Assembly: GCF_009762775.1 (NCBI RefSeq)
Contig: NZ_CP046401.1
Coordinates: 6,460,001 to 6,524,000 of the forward strand
Direction of reading: 5' to 3'
DNA from: Maribellus comscasis
Lineage (GTDB): Bacteria > Bacteroidota > Bacteroidia > Bacteroidales > Prolixibacteraceae
DNA length: 64,000 bases
Shown: positions 1 to 8,097 of the stretch, piece after piece
Layout: the number at the start of each line of letters is the position of its first letter
Numbering within the stretch: position 1 is the stretch's first letter
The notes under the pieces: generated by a model
The model's database searches: none
Seen by the model: only the letters and a program-made list of their open reading frames with translations
What the model was told of the DNA's origin: nothing
Made by a program: the position numbers and the translations under genes

Positions 1-1107
1 AACGTTGAATTTATTGGCTCCTTGCTCGTTCGCGAAATCGAAGAACAAAATATTACCATCGGAGTCCTGGAGTAAAGTAGAAAAGTAGGGTTTGGAAATG
101 GGATCTGTTATTTTTCTCAAATCAGCTTCCATGGTTTTTACCAGGTAGTTATGTGCTTTTCGGCTTTCTTCGGCGCTAACTTTTCCTGCAAAACCTTCAA
201 AACGCAACGGATTCATGTTTTTGTAACGTTCAATGGCTTTTTGTTGAATTTCCTTTTGTTCTTCTACCGATATCTGCCCCCTGCTCAAATCCATCTGCTT
301 TTTTGAAACCAGGTTTCCATCCAAATCATAAATACTAATTTCGCCCGAAGTTGGATTCGCCAGAACCAACTGGTCGTTCACACACGCCAGTTTCGGACGG
401 GCTTTTATTCCTGAAGCTTTAGAAAATGGCATGGTGGTGCATCCGATAGCACCTTGAACTTTAAATTCATACGTGTAATTAAAAAGTTGGGTGTGTACGC
501 CAAATTCGTCTCTCGAAGTAAAATGCTCCCATATTATTTTTTTGTCGTTGGTTTCGTAATCCACAAGGGCAACAAAATCGCGGAATTTAGTTTTCCAGAT
601 AACCCAGCCAACCACAGCAATTTTCCCGTTGGGTAGTGGAAGTTGTTGCCAGGTCATATAATCCAGTTTTAATGTTTTTTTGTAGTTCCCGTCAAAATCA
701 AAACAAAACATATCGCCCAGGTTGTTTAGCCCTGTAAAAAACGTATTGTTGTTAATTACGCCCGAAATGCGCTGCGTCTTTTTAAATTTTTTTCCATTGT
801 TGCCCGTAATGCCAAATTCATTTAGAAACGTACCATTTGGTGAAAATTTACTGTAAAAATTCCGGTATTGATGATTTACCACAACTGAACCATCGGGCAT
901 CAGCACCAGCGATTTCCGGTTACCCATAGGGGCACCGTAAAGCGTATCGTAGTATGACTTAAAAACGGTATCCCAGTTGTTATTTTGAGCATATTCCGTA
1001 TCGGGTGTTAGAACTACCGTTCCACCTTTGTAAATATCCAAAAGGTTTTGTCCGTGTGCCCAAAATCCTGAACATGTTATCATTATTACAAAAAGTATTT
1101 TTTTCAT
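1..1107 (-). CDS. Secreted 6-bladed beta-propeller-like protein (3' end beyond window)
   Basis: The gene starts at the ATG complementary to 1105-1107 and stays open to the left edge, so only 369 residues are visible and the C-terminus is missing. The N-terminus (MKKILFVIMITCSGFWAHGQ) is a classical signal peptide ending in A-H-G-Q without a lipobox cysteine. The rest contains repeated short strands with D/N-G turns (for example LMPDGSVVVN, KFSPNGTFLNEFG, FDFDGNYKKTL), as in the 6-bladed beta-propeller proteins common in Bacteroidota. It lies 11 bp downstream of the anti-sigma gene and probably shares its transcript. The propeller assignment is from pattern. Function is unknown; a periplasmic or surface sensor or binding role for the adjacent sigma system is inferred. 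Confidence 0.65.
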   Translation of the reverse strand, partial: MKKILFVIMITCSGFWAHGQNLLDIYKGGTVVLTPDTEYAQNNNWDTVFKSYYDTLYGAPMGNRKSLVLMPDGSVVVNHQYRNFYSKFSPNGTFLNEFGITGNNGKKFKKTQRISGVINNNTFFTGLNNLGDMFCFDFDGNYKKTLKLDYMTWQQLPLPNGKIAVVGWVIWKTKFRDFVALVDYETNDKKIIWEHFTSRDEFGVHTQLFNYTYEFKVQGAIGCTTMPFSKASGIKARPKLACVNDQLVLANPTSGEISIYDLDGNLVSKKQMDLSRGQISVEEQKEIQQKAIERYKNMNPLRFEGFAGKVSAEESRKAHNYLVKTMEADLRKITDPISKPYFSTLLQDSDGNILFFDFANEQGANKFNV

Positions 1108-1118
1108 TTTACTGCTTT

Positions 1119-1568
1119 TTAGTTTGAATCATTATTTAAACCAAAGCCATTCTCATCGGTAATATACAAAACCATTTCCTGCTCTGTTAAAGGCTTATTG
1201 GCATCTATTTCATAATCGATATTGTAGTACATTATTGTTTCTTTGTCCGGACTGGAAAAAGGCTTTTCAAGCAGCAATACGATTATAAGCATGACGCTTG
1301 CTGCAGCCATTCCGTAAACCAGTTTTTTTCGGATTGGGATTACCGGCTTTTTTTCTTTTATAAGTGTTGATATTCCCGGCATTTCAGGAACGTCTCCAAC
1401 CAAAGCATTAATTTGTTTTTTTATATTTTCCGAACGTCTTTTGAACAAAGCAACTGTGTTTCTGCACTCTGCACAATTTCCGGTATGAATTTCTATTTTT
1501 CTGCTTTCTTCCGCAGTGCATTCACCATCCACATATTTTTGAAGAATATCTTCGTTAAAACAGTTCAT
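1119..1568 (-). CDS. Anti-sigma factor with zinc-finger (zf-HC2-like) domain
   Basis: This 149-residue protein starts with a cytoplasmic domain carrying H-x3-C-x2-C (HTGNCAEC, residues 28-35), the signature of zinc-finger anti-sigma factors. A membrane segment (LVYGMAAASVMLIIVLLLE) follows at roughly residues 83-101, then a short periplasmic tail of about 48 residues. Its start overlaps the end of the sigma gene by 14 bp, which indicates translational coupling. By family knowledge it would hold the sigma factor at the membrane until a signal releases it. It is unlike the FecR-type anti-sigma at 21504, having a short tail and no FecR domain. The assignment rests on the motif, the topology and the gene order. 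Confidence 0.8.
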   Translation of the reverse strand: MNCFNEDILQKYVDGECTAEESRKIEIHTGNCAECRNTVALFKRRSENIKKQINALVGDVPEMPGISTLIKEKKPVIPIRKKLVYGMAAASVMLIIVLLLEKPFSSPDKETIMYYNIDYEIDANKPLTEQEMVLYITDENGFGLNNDSN

Positions 1569-2040
1569 AATATTCCACCTTTAATTCTTTTTCCATTTTT
1601 TTTAACGCCCTTGATAACGTTTTTCCTACCGATGCAAAGTTTATTTCAGTTATCTCGGCTATTTCCTTGTAGGAGAGGCCTTCGCTGTATAAAACCACTA
1701 AAAAACGGTTTCCGGGATCCAGTTTATTTAGCGCATTTCGTATTATTTTTTTTACTTCTTTCTGCTCATACGATTCTTCCTGACAGGTTCTGTTTTCAAC
1801 TGTTTCCAGCTTGCTAAACCGCTTATTTGCTTTCAGATAATCAATACTTTTAAAATAGGTTGCTTTGTACAGCCATGCTGAATGGTTGTTTATTTCATCG
1901 GTACTTTTTCCTTTTTCATACAAACAGACAAAAACCTCCTGTACGATATCCCGCACAGCGTCTTCATCTCCAATCATTTTTGCCGCCACGCGGTACATCA
2001 TGGAATAGTTTTGTTCATATATCTTTTCAAACGATTTCAA
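1555..2040 (-). CDS. ECF RNA polymerase sigma factor (sigma-70 family)
   Basis: The 161-residue protein has the two ECF regions. Region 2 has YEQNYSMMYRVAAKMIGDEDAVRDIVQEVFVCLYEK-like sequence at about 8-44, with the DIVQEVF core-binding helix. Region 4 has FLVVLYSEGLSYKEIAEIT followed by a recognition helix with SVGKTLSRALKKME, at about 113-152. The length is typical. It heads the minus-strand operon sigma, anti-sigma, propeller protein. The candidate promoter at 2067-2096 also occurs in front of the plus-strand gene at 2443, so I infer autoregulation plus control of the divergent propeller lipoproteins. The family is certain; the stimulus is unknown. Confidence 0.92.
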   Translation of the reverse strand: MKSFEKIYEQNYSMMYRVAAKMIGDEDAVRDIVQEVFVCLYEKGKSTDEINNHSAWLYKATYFKSIDYLKANKRFSKLETVENRTCQEESYEQKEVKKIIRNALNKLDPGNRFLVVLYSEGLSYKEIAEITEINFASVGKTLSRALKKMEKELKVEYYELF

Positions 2041-2066
2041 GGTCGACCAACTCTTTTAATAATATG

Positions 2067-2096
2067 ATGTCTTTCAAAGGTGATGATTTGTGACAA
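2067..2096 (-). promoter_or_regulatory. Candidate ECF promoter in front of the sigma gene
   Basis: Read on the minus strand, TTGTCACAAA (2087-2096) is followed after 15 bases by GACAT (2067-2071), about 27 bases before the sigma start codon. The same pair of boxes with a 14-base spacer occurs on the plus strand at 2358-2386. The duplication around one divergent region and the position relative to both genes suggest -35/-10 elements of the local ECF factor. The repeated sequence is seen; the promoter role is inferred. Confidence 0.5.
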
Positions 2097-2357
2097 ATTC
2101 AAACGTTTTTTTCAAAAATTAAGCCAGAGTTGCACAAATTTGGTTTAGTTGTTAAGTTATTTGAATAGCTGAAAATAGTACTTTAAATAAACAACTAATT
2201 TGTAAAGACTTTCCCTTTTTTCCTTTCTTTTTGAATAGTATAAGTTTGATTTATAGATTTATGAGGCGAATTTCCTGCTTGGAATATCTCGGGAATGTAT
2301 GACAATTACAGGTACAGGAATGCGGATAATTACGTCGTGGTAACTAAATCTCATTCA

Positions 2358-2386
2358 TTGTCACAAAATAACTGTTTCTCCGACAT
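2358..2386 (+). promoter_or_regulatory. Candidate ECF promoter in front of propeller lipoprotein genes
   Basis: TTGTCACAAA (2358-2367), 14 bases, then GACAT (2382-2386), ending 56 bases before the ATG of the propeller lipoprotein at 2443. It matches the box pair in front of the divergent sigma gene. The rest of the 402-base gap 2041-2442 is AT-rich. A TAAGTTTG at 2241-2248 fits the Bacteroidota -7 consensus TAnnTTTG, but I see no good -33 TTTG in front of it. Confidence 0.5.
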
Positions 2387-2442
2387 AGGTATAAGGCTGC
2401 ATTTAAAGTCTGCCCAAAATTCAATTAACAAAAAAAACAAGC

Positions 2443-3612
2443 ATGAAAAGAAACATCTTTAATCTCATTATCGCCTTTATAATGGTTGCCTTTATTGTCG
2501 GTTGCGGAAACAAACAAAAAGGCTCGCACGCTAAAATTGTAAAAGTAAACGGCAACGAGGTAGTCGATTGTAACATTAGCGAAGTTACCGATACCATTGA
2601 CCTGCCTTTAAGTGACATCATCAATGAATGCGAAATCATATTGCTTGAGACCAACGAAAAATCGTTGTTTGAAAGTGTTTATCATGTTAGCATATCAGAA
2701 AATTATATTGCCATTCACAGTCGGGGGAGTCTTCCAATAAAACTGTTTACGCGTGAAGGGAAGTTTATCCGCGACATTGGCAAAATAGGCAGAGGGCCGG
2801 GTGAGTTTAATTCACTTTACGGAATCCAATTGGATGAAGATGCAAAAAGAATTTATTTAACTCCGTTTGCGCGGGCAACAAAGCTGTTTGCCTATTCGCT
2901 GGATGGCGAAAATTTACCGGATATTCCATTGGTATATCCACAAACTAAATTTCATGCCTATGTAACAAACAACACCGTAACAGTATTGTCCATGCCATTT
3001 GAGGGTGAGCCAATCCCGATTGCCTGTCAGCAAACGATAGACGGAAAATTAATAAAAGAATGTTTTGAACCCAAAAATCTGATCACTAATCCGCGGAACG
3101 CTCAGGGGCAGTTTGTTGGTTTTAACAGCGAGCTTTCGTCGAGCCGAAATGCCGATGCTTTTGATTATTTTAAACTATCTTACGGAAGCGACTTGCCTGA
3201 TACACTTTACCATTACGATATTGAAACAAACAGAATGATTCCTCAATTCGTCGCATTTTTTACAGGAGAGAAACAAGGAACCTGGACATATGAATGGAAA
3301 AGCCATTACTGTACCCAGATTTTTGGAAAAAAATACAAAGGCGCAAAAGTTTTGGTTGACAAGAAAACCCTGAAGTCTGATTTTTTTCGGATTAAAAATG
3401 ACTTTTTGGGCGGTTACAAAATCAACAAATTTTATATGAGCAATAACGGAATGTTTATTTCTTCCATTAATGCCATGCAGTTGATGGAAGAACTTGATAA
3501 GTCATTAAAAAAAGGAGACCTGAGATCAAAAGAAAAACAAAAAATTGAGAATTTACTGAGCCAGCTAAAAGAAGATGACAATGAGGTTTTGTTTGTCGGA
3601 AAAATGAAATAG
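2443..3612 (+). CDS. 6-bladed beta-propeller lipoprotein
   Basis: This 389-residue protein has an SPII signal peptide with lipobox IVGC (Cys21), so it should be membrane-anchored outside the cytoplasm. The body matches the Bacteroidota 6-bladed beta-propeller family: a first strand around CEIILLETNE, the hallmark FTREGKFIRDIGKIGRGPGEF turn (about residues 101-121), and a C-terminal stretch of charged helix ending in LKEDDNEVLFVGKMK. The next gene is a paralogue with the same architecture 68 bp downstream. No catalytic motif is visible. Family knowledge does not fix a function; ligand sensing or binding linked to the divergent ECF system is inferred. Confidence 0.75.
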   Translation: MKRNIFNLIIAFIMVAFIVGCGNKQKGSHAKIVKVNGNEVVDCNISEVTDTIDLPLSDIINECEIILLETNEKSLFESVYHVSISENYIAIHSRGSLPIKLFTREGKFIRDIGKIGRGPGEFNSLYGIQLDEDAKRIYLTPFARATKLFAYSLDGENLPDIPLVYPQTKFHAYVTNNTVTVLSMPFEGEPIPIACQQTIDGKLIKECFEPKNLITNPRNAQGQFVGFNSELSSSRNADAFDYFKLSYGSDLPDTLYHYDIETNRMIPQFVAFFTGEKQGTWTYEWKSHYCTQIFGKKYKGAKVLVDKKTLKSDFFRIKNDFLGGYKINKFYMSNNGMFISSINAMQLMEELDKSLKKGDLRSKEKQKIENLLSQLKEDDNEVLFVGKMK

Positions 3613-3680
3613 TTTGCTTACAAAGGAAAGGCATCTTCGGGCAGGGAAGGGAGGAGGCCATCCAAACTAACTTTCAAAAG

Positions 3681-4940
3681 ATGAAGAGTCATAAAAATCA
3701 ATTATTATTTGTATTGCTAATTGTTGTTACCGCATGCAATACCAAATCGGAAAGTAAAGGGAAGCCTGAGATTGAAACCGCTGAGAATATAAAACCCGAT
3801 ACATTTTACACCATCGGTTTTGCCGGAATTATTAAACATAAACGGGAAATTCTCATTTCCGAAGTCGCTGAAGAAGTGGAATATGTCACACTGGAAAACA
3901 ATCAGAATTCAATGCTTGGAAACATTATGGATGTCCGGTTGACCAGCGAGTATATTTTTGTGAAACATAACGGTTCACGCTTGTTAACCCAGTTTGACCG
4001 AAAAGGGAAATTTATCCGGCATATTGGCACAGAAGGGCGTGGTCCTAAAGAATATGGTTTGATGCGCGTATTTTCTATTGATGAGAATAAAGAGCTGATT
4101 TACATTCATACCAACTGGACCCGGAAAATTTTGGTTTACAACTTTGAAGGTGATTACGTAAGCACCATTAAACTGGATGGATTCGATCGATTGCAGATGG
4201 TTTGGGCTCATGATAGTGTATTCGTCAGTTTTAGTGAACCTCACCTGGGAACAGAACCCTTTGTTTTTATCGAAACCAACTCTAAAGGAGATACTTTGCA
4301 AACAATCCAAAATCATATCTTCTGGGAAAAGAAGGGGCAAAATAGTTTTACCGTTTCTTATTGGGGACGAAACAATTTTTATCTTGCCAATAATAAACTA
4401 CACATGAAAGGCTGGTATAACGATACGATTTATACCTACAATGAAGAAAATAAAATTGTTCCAAAAGTTTTGGTGGATTTAAAGGAATGCAAAATCCCGG
4501 ATGATTTAATTCCTGAAAAAATGTCGGGGAAACCATTGCCTAAACAGTGCTACTGGGTGGGATTGAATGAGTCGGCAAACTTCATATTTGTTCGCTACGG
4601 TTCGCACATGGACAAAACAAAAAGTAAAGAAGAAATGGAAGAAGGCTGTATACTTTACAATAAAAAGACAAAAGAAGGAGTCGCTTTTAAAAATAAAGGT
4701 GAAGAATATGGATTTGTAAATGATTTAAATGGCGGGCCTGATTTTAAACCACGTTATTCCAACGATTCACTGATGTTTGTTGATGTTACAGCTATGGATA
4801 TGAAACAGTACCTCGATTCCGAGGCATTTAAAAACAGAGAAACAAAATTCGTTGAACAAAAGGAAAAACTGGTTCAATTCAGTAAAACCTTAAAAGAAGA
4901 CGGGAATAGTTTTTTGATGATTGCAAAGTTGAAGAATTAG
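3681..4940 (+). CDS. 6-bladed beta-propeller lipoprotein (paralogue of preceding gene)
   Basis: The protein has 419 residues with lipobox VTAC (Cys19). It carries the same landmarks as its upstream neighbour: EYVTLENNQNSMLG, then FDRKGKFIRHIGTEGRGPKEYG at about 102-123, and a C-terminal LKEDGNSFLMIAKLKN that parallels the neighbour's ending. The pair probably arose by tandem duplication and is likely co-transcribed from the promoter before 2443. No catalytic residues are evident. It ends 76 bp from the convergent deacetylase gene, and I see no convincing terminator between them. Confidence 0.75.
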   Translation: MKSHKNQLLFVLLIVVTACNTKSESKGKPEIETAENIKPDTFYTIGFAGIIKHKREILISEVAEEVEYVTLENNQNSMLGNIMDVRLTSEYIFVKHNGSRLLTQFDRKGKFIRHIGTEGRGPKEYGLMRVFSIDENKELIYIHTNWTRKILVYNFEGDYVSTIKLDGFDRLQMVWAHDSVFVSFSEPHLGTEPFVFIETNSKGDTLQTIQNHIFWEKKGQNSFTVSYWGRNNFYLANNKLHMKGWYNDTIYTYNEENKIVPKVLVDLKECKIPDDLIPEKMSGKPLPKQCYWVGLNESANFIFVRYGSHMDKTKSKEEMEEGCILYNKKTKEGVAFKNKGEEYGFVNDLNGGPDFKPRYSNDSLMFVDVTAMDMKQYLDSEAFKNRETKFVEQKEKLVQFSKTLKEDGNSFLMIAKLKN

Positions 4941-5016
4941 TTTTAGAAAAAATTCAACTTATATTTTTGGTTTGTCAGCAATGCGTCTGTTTTATAATAA
5001 AGAGAAGAGTTAATGA

Positions 5017-6018
5017 TTATTTCTCAAATTTTTCCATGATTTCTGTCCAGGTTGTAAGGACAATATCATTATCCTGAAAAAATTGTGTCACCCGCGGGTC
5101 TGAAAACATTTCAGCTTCCCAAACGCGTTGTTGCCATGAATTTGTAATACTTTTCAAGTTCTCAGTTTCAATAGACGGATGGAAAATAATTTCGGTCAGC
5201 CCCGGTTTTAATGATTTTACGAGTTGGAAAAAATTATCTCTTTTTTCTTCATAAGTTTTTCCCTCAGGTACACTGCCAAAGTTGTCGAGTTTGGGAAGTT
5301 TGTATTCAGACAGAAGGTCAACCACTTCATCGGTAATCGGGTAGCCTGCTTTTTGATAAAATGCTCTAACTTCTTTGTCAGATAAATCTATGGCATTTGC
5401 CGGAATATTGTATTCTTCCGCAGTTTCAAGAAAAACTTTTACATATTCAGCTGAACCATAAAGCGTGCCCATATGCGTATCGATATGCGAAGGTTGATAG
5501 CCCATGTTTATCATTTTGTCAATCTGTGCCCGGATTTCAGCCTTTACTTCTTCGGCACTGGCATGCATTACCACATCCGGAACTTCATGCCAGAATTTTC
5601 CATCCGGATCAACCAGACCGGGGACTTTTGATGACTTTGAAACCGGTCCCCAACGATAGTTTTTCCATTCACTGGTTAAGGTCAGATGTACCCCAATATC
5701 AGCTTTGGGATGTTTTTTGGCCCACTCAACCATTTCTTCTGCATTTGGACAAGGCATCATAACAGCTGCCGATTGAATATGATTTTTTAAAGAATAACTT
5801 TGAACAGCAATGTTGGCTTCTTCGCACATACCTGCATCATCGCAATGCAACAAAAGAATAACTTTTCCTTTTGGATAGCCCAATTTTTCTGCATTGGTTG
5901 TTTTTTCTGTAGTTTTTTGCGCAAAATTCAGGGAAGAAATAAATGCGAAAAATAAAAACAAAAAAACATGTTTTGTAAGTACAACCTTTTTCTGAAAATG
6001 GTTTCCTGTATTTTTCAT
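5017..6018 (-). CDS. Secreted YdjC/ChbG-family carbohydrate deacetylase
   Basis: This 333-residue protein has a long N-terminal hydrophobic segment (about residues 18-33, ending NFAQ) that looks like a signal peptide. The YdjC hallmarks follow: LLHCDDAGMCEE (58-67) with the metal-binding Asp pair, DIGVHLTLTSEW, PSHIDTHMG with the metal-ligand histidines, and EIIFHPS near the C-terminus. Family members remove acetyl groups from N-acetylated sugars such as chitobiose derivatives. The visible motifs support an intact metal site; the substrate here is unknown. The start lies 21 bp from the stop of the upstream VCBS-repeat gene, so the two are probably one transcript. Export would be unusual for cytoplasmic ChbG but fits a sugar-scavenging locus. 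Confidence 0.82.
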   Translation of the reverse strand: MKNTGNHFQKKVVLTKHVFLFLFFAFISSLNFAQKTTEKTTNAEKLGYPKGKVILLLHCDDAGMCEEANIAVQSYSLKNHIQSAAVMMPCPNAEEMVEWAKKHPKADIGVHLTLTSEWKNYRWGPVSKSSKVPGLVDPDGKFWHEVPDVVMHASAEEVKAEIRAQIDKMINMGYQPSHIDTHMGTLYGSAEYVKVFLETAEEYNIPANAIDLSDKEVRAFYQKAGYPITDEVVDLLSEYKLPKLDNFGSVPEGKTYEEKRDNFFQLVKSLKPGLTEIIFHPSIETENLKSITNSWQQRVWEAEMFSDPRVTQFFQDNDIVLTTWTEIMEKFEK

Positions 6019-6039
6019 ATTTATTTTGATTTGATATTC

Positions 6040-7983
6040 TTAATCGTTTTTGTTTTTCATATAATAGAAATGGCCATCTTCTGCTCCAATCAGCAGGTCT
6101 GGCGTTCCGTTTTTGTCCCAATCCACAATAGTGGGAGAGGTTGTATGCCCCGCCAAATCCATCTCTGAAAGTGTACCCATATCTTCTAAAATTATCAATC
6201 CGTCTTTTTCTCCTACATTCCGTAAAAAATTAACGTTATCGCTGTTTACAAGAAAATCAATCCTGCCATCGCGATCCCAGTCAACTACACAGAATTTTCG
6301 CCGGCCTGAGCCACCGGCTTCGCGTGTATTTAGTCGAAGTAGTCCTTTGTCATCATTGGAAAAATATCTCGTAAATTCGCTGCTTCTTCCTGTAAAGATT
6401 CGTTTTCCAGGTTTTAATTTTAACTGTCCGTTTTCAAAATACCGTTCCCAAAACGCAAGATAGCCTTCATGGTCAAGCATGAGCAGGTCCATCCATCCGT
6501 CGCCGTTCCAGTCGTATGCCAGCGGCGTTGTTCTCCACTGGGTAGCCAGATTTTTACCTTTAGGGCTCCACCAGTTCCAGGAAGGTTTGGGATTGGTACC
6601 ATTCCATTCAACTTCAACTGGTTTTGAGGCTGCTAACCTGGGATTTCCTTTTGTGCCAATATTTTCGAACCATGCTACTTTTCCCCAAATTGAATTGTAA
6701 ATAATATCCAATAATCCATCATCATTCCAATCGGCTACCGACAGCGTTGTATAACCCCATTTTCTCTCTGCCGGCCCCTGAATCGAGCCATTTTCTCCGG
6801 CCTGAATCAGGATGGTTTCTCCGTCAGCTTTCAAATAAACGGGCTTAGCCCATTTGGGCGTTTCACCTCCGCCCAGGTTTTCTATAAACCCAATATAACC
6901 GGCAGTATTTCCGCAAATGAGGTCTTCGTCACCATCTGCATCCCAATCAACGCTGTAGGGGGTAACCAGCGCCCCGAATTTTAAATATTGTTGCTCCTGT
7001 TGCACATAAACGGGTGGTTCGAATATCGGACCATCAGTATCTTTTTTGCCTGTATTTTTTAAGAAAACAACACGACCATCTTCTTCTCCCACAATCAGGT
7101 CGACGGTACCGTTCCCATCCCAGTCAATTGCACTTGGAACGACCATTTCCAAATCGAGGTGGAGTACTTCTCCGTTGACTTTTATAAATTTTCCTGCAGC
7201 ATATTCCGGTTTTTTCCGCGTTCCTGTATTCTCGAACCAGGATAAACGATCAACAAATTCGGCTGTAATAATATCCAAGTCACCATCGCCGTCAAAATCT
7301 TCAAAGTTGGCACCCGAGATTCCATAGGTATCAATAATTTTTCCATCTGCCAGCACGGGTTTTGGGGCTTCATATTTTCCACGCCGACCCTGTTTAACAA
7401 GGTAAACCGTTCCGTGCAGCGGACCATTTGTCCACTCTCCTTTATCGTTAAAGGCATTGTCCCAGCCATATTCCTGCCAGTCGTCGACTGCAATAACAAA
7501 GTCAAGGTCGCCGTCTTTTTCAAAGTCGATATATCGCCATAAATTGAATCGGGGTTTTTTAACAATCGACTGATAAAAGCTTTCTTTAAAAAGCGTGTCC
7601 GGTTTTTCAAAATAACTGTTAAAAAAATCAGGAAAAGCAACACCTGGCAGCATTACTTTTTGCTCACCATCTATATTTGAAATTTGAAGGTTGCGCTTGC
7701 TTTCCGTGAGTCTTACTGGTGTTTTAAATATGGGGTTGCTGCCTCCTGTTTTGTTCTCGAAAAACCAAATGCCGTTAAAAGGTTTGTCCGGACAGTTTAT
7801 CAGTAAATCAAGGTCTCCGTCTTTGTCAAAATCCATAGGGAAGGGCCAGGCCCACAAACCAACTCCCAAGTCGGTAATTAAACCGGGATTGTTGTATTTA
7901 ATACGAACCAGATCTTCCTGTTTATTTTGAGCAATTCCGGAAATAAAAATTGAAACAAAAATCAGTGTTCCCCAAAATTTCAT
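6040..7983 (-). CDS. Secreted FG-GAP/VCBS-repeat protein
   Basis: This 647-residue protein has an N-terminal signal peptide (MKFWGTLIFVSIFISGIAQ). I count nine calcium-loop motifs of the form D-x-[DN]-x-[DN]-G-x-x-D spaced along the chain, such as DFDKDGDLD, DFDGDGDLD, DWDGNGTVD, DWDADGDED, DWNDDGLLD, DWNGDGWMD, DWDRDGRID and DWDKNGTPD. This is the FG-GAP/VCBS repeat pattern, which folds as a seven-bladed or longer propeller. Repeats are often followed by WFENTG or FLKNTG strands. No enzyme domain or outer-membrane sorting tail is visible. In glycan loci such proteins are usually thought to bind ligands or to be uncharacterised hydrolases or lyases; the role here is unknown. It precedes the deacetylase in transcription. 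Confidence 0.85.
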   Translation of the reverse strand: MKFWGTLIFVSIFISGIAQNKQEDLVRIKYNNPGLITDLGVGLWAWPFPMDFDKDGDLDLLINCPDKPFNGIWFFENKTGGSNPIFKTPVRLTESKRNLQISNIDGEQKVMLPGVAFPDFFNSYFEKPDTLFKESFYQSIVKKPRFNLWRYIDFEKDGDLDFVIAVDDWQEYGWDNAFNDKGEWTNGPLHGTVYLVKQGRRGKYEAPKPVLADGKIIDTYGISGANFEDFDGDGDLDIITAEFVDRLSWFENTGTRKKPEYAAGKFIKVNGEVLHLDLEMVVPSAIDWDGNGTVDLIVGEEDGRVVFLKNTGKKDTDGPIFEPPVYVQQEQQYLKFGALVTPYSVDWDADGDEDLICGNTAGYIGFIENLGGGETPKWAKPVYLKADGETILIQAGENGSIQGPAERKWGYTTLSVADWNDDGLLDIIYNSIWGKVAWFENIGTKGNPRLAASKPVEVEWNGTNPKPSWNWWSPKGKNLATQWRTTPLAYDWNGDGWMDLLMLDHEGYLAFWERYFENGQLKLKPGKRIFTGRSSEFTRYFSNDDKGLLRLNTREAGGSGRRKFCVVDWDRDGRIDFLVNSDNVNFLRNVGEKDGLIILEDMGTLSEMDLAGHTTSPTIVDWDKNGTPDLLIGAEDGHFYYMKNKND

Positions 7984-8016
7984 TTTATTGTGTTTTTTTA
8001 TCGTTATAACAATACG

Positions 8017-8056
8017 TAAAAGCCAGTTTTATATTCATTGTGAAAACTGACTTTTA
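8017..8056 (-). terminator. Imperfect hairpin between sialidase-fold and VCBS genes
   Basis: TAAAAGCCAGTTTT (8017-8030) pairs with AAAACTGACTTTTA (8043-8056) with one C/A mismatch and a 12-base loop. It sits in the 114-bp gap after the sialidase-fold gene. It may end that transcript, so that the VCBS and deacetylase genes have their own promoter. The T-run is short, so termination is uncertain. Confidence 0.45.
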
Positions 8057-8097
8057 AATTCATACGATTTAATTAAAAACCTTAAAAATTTCTATTA

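Noticed and set aside
454..636. 60-codon plus-strand frame
   Set aside because: It lies wholly inside the minus-strand propeller gene that is open from 1107 to the window edge.
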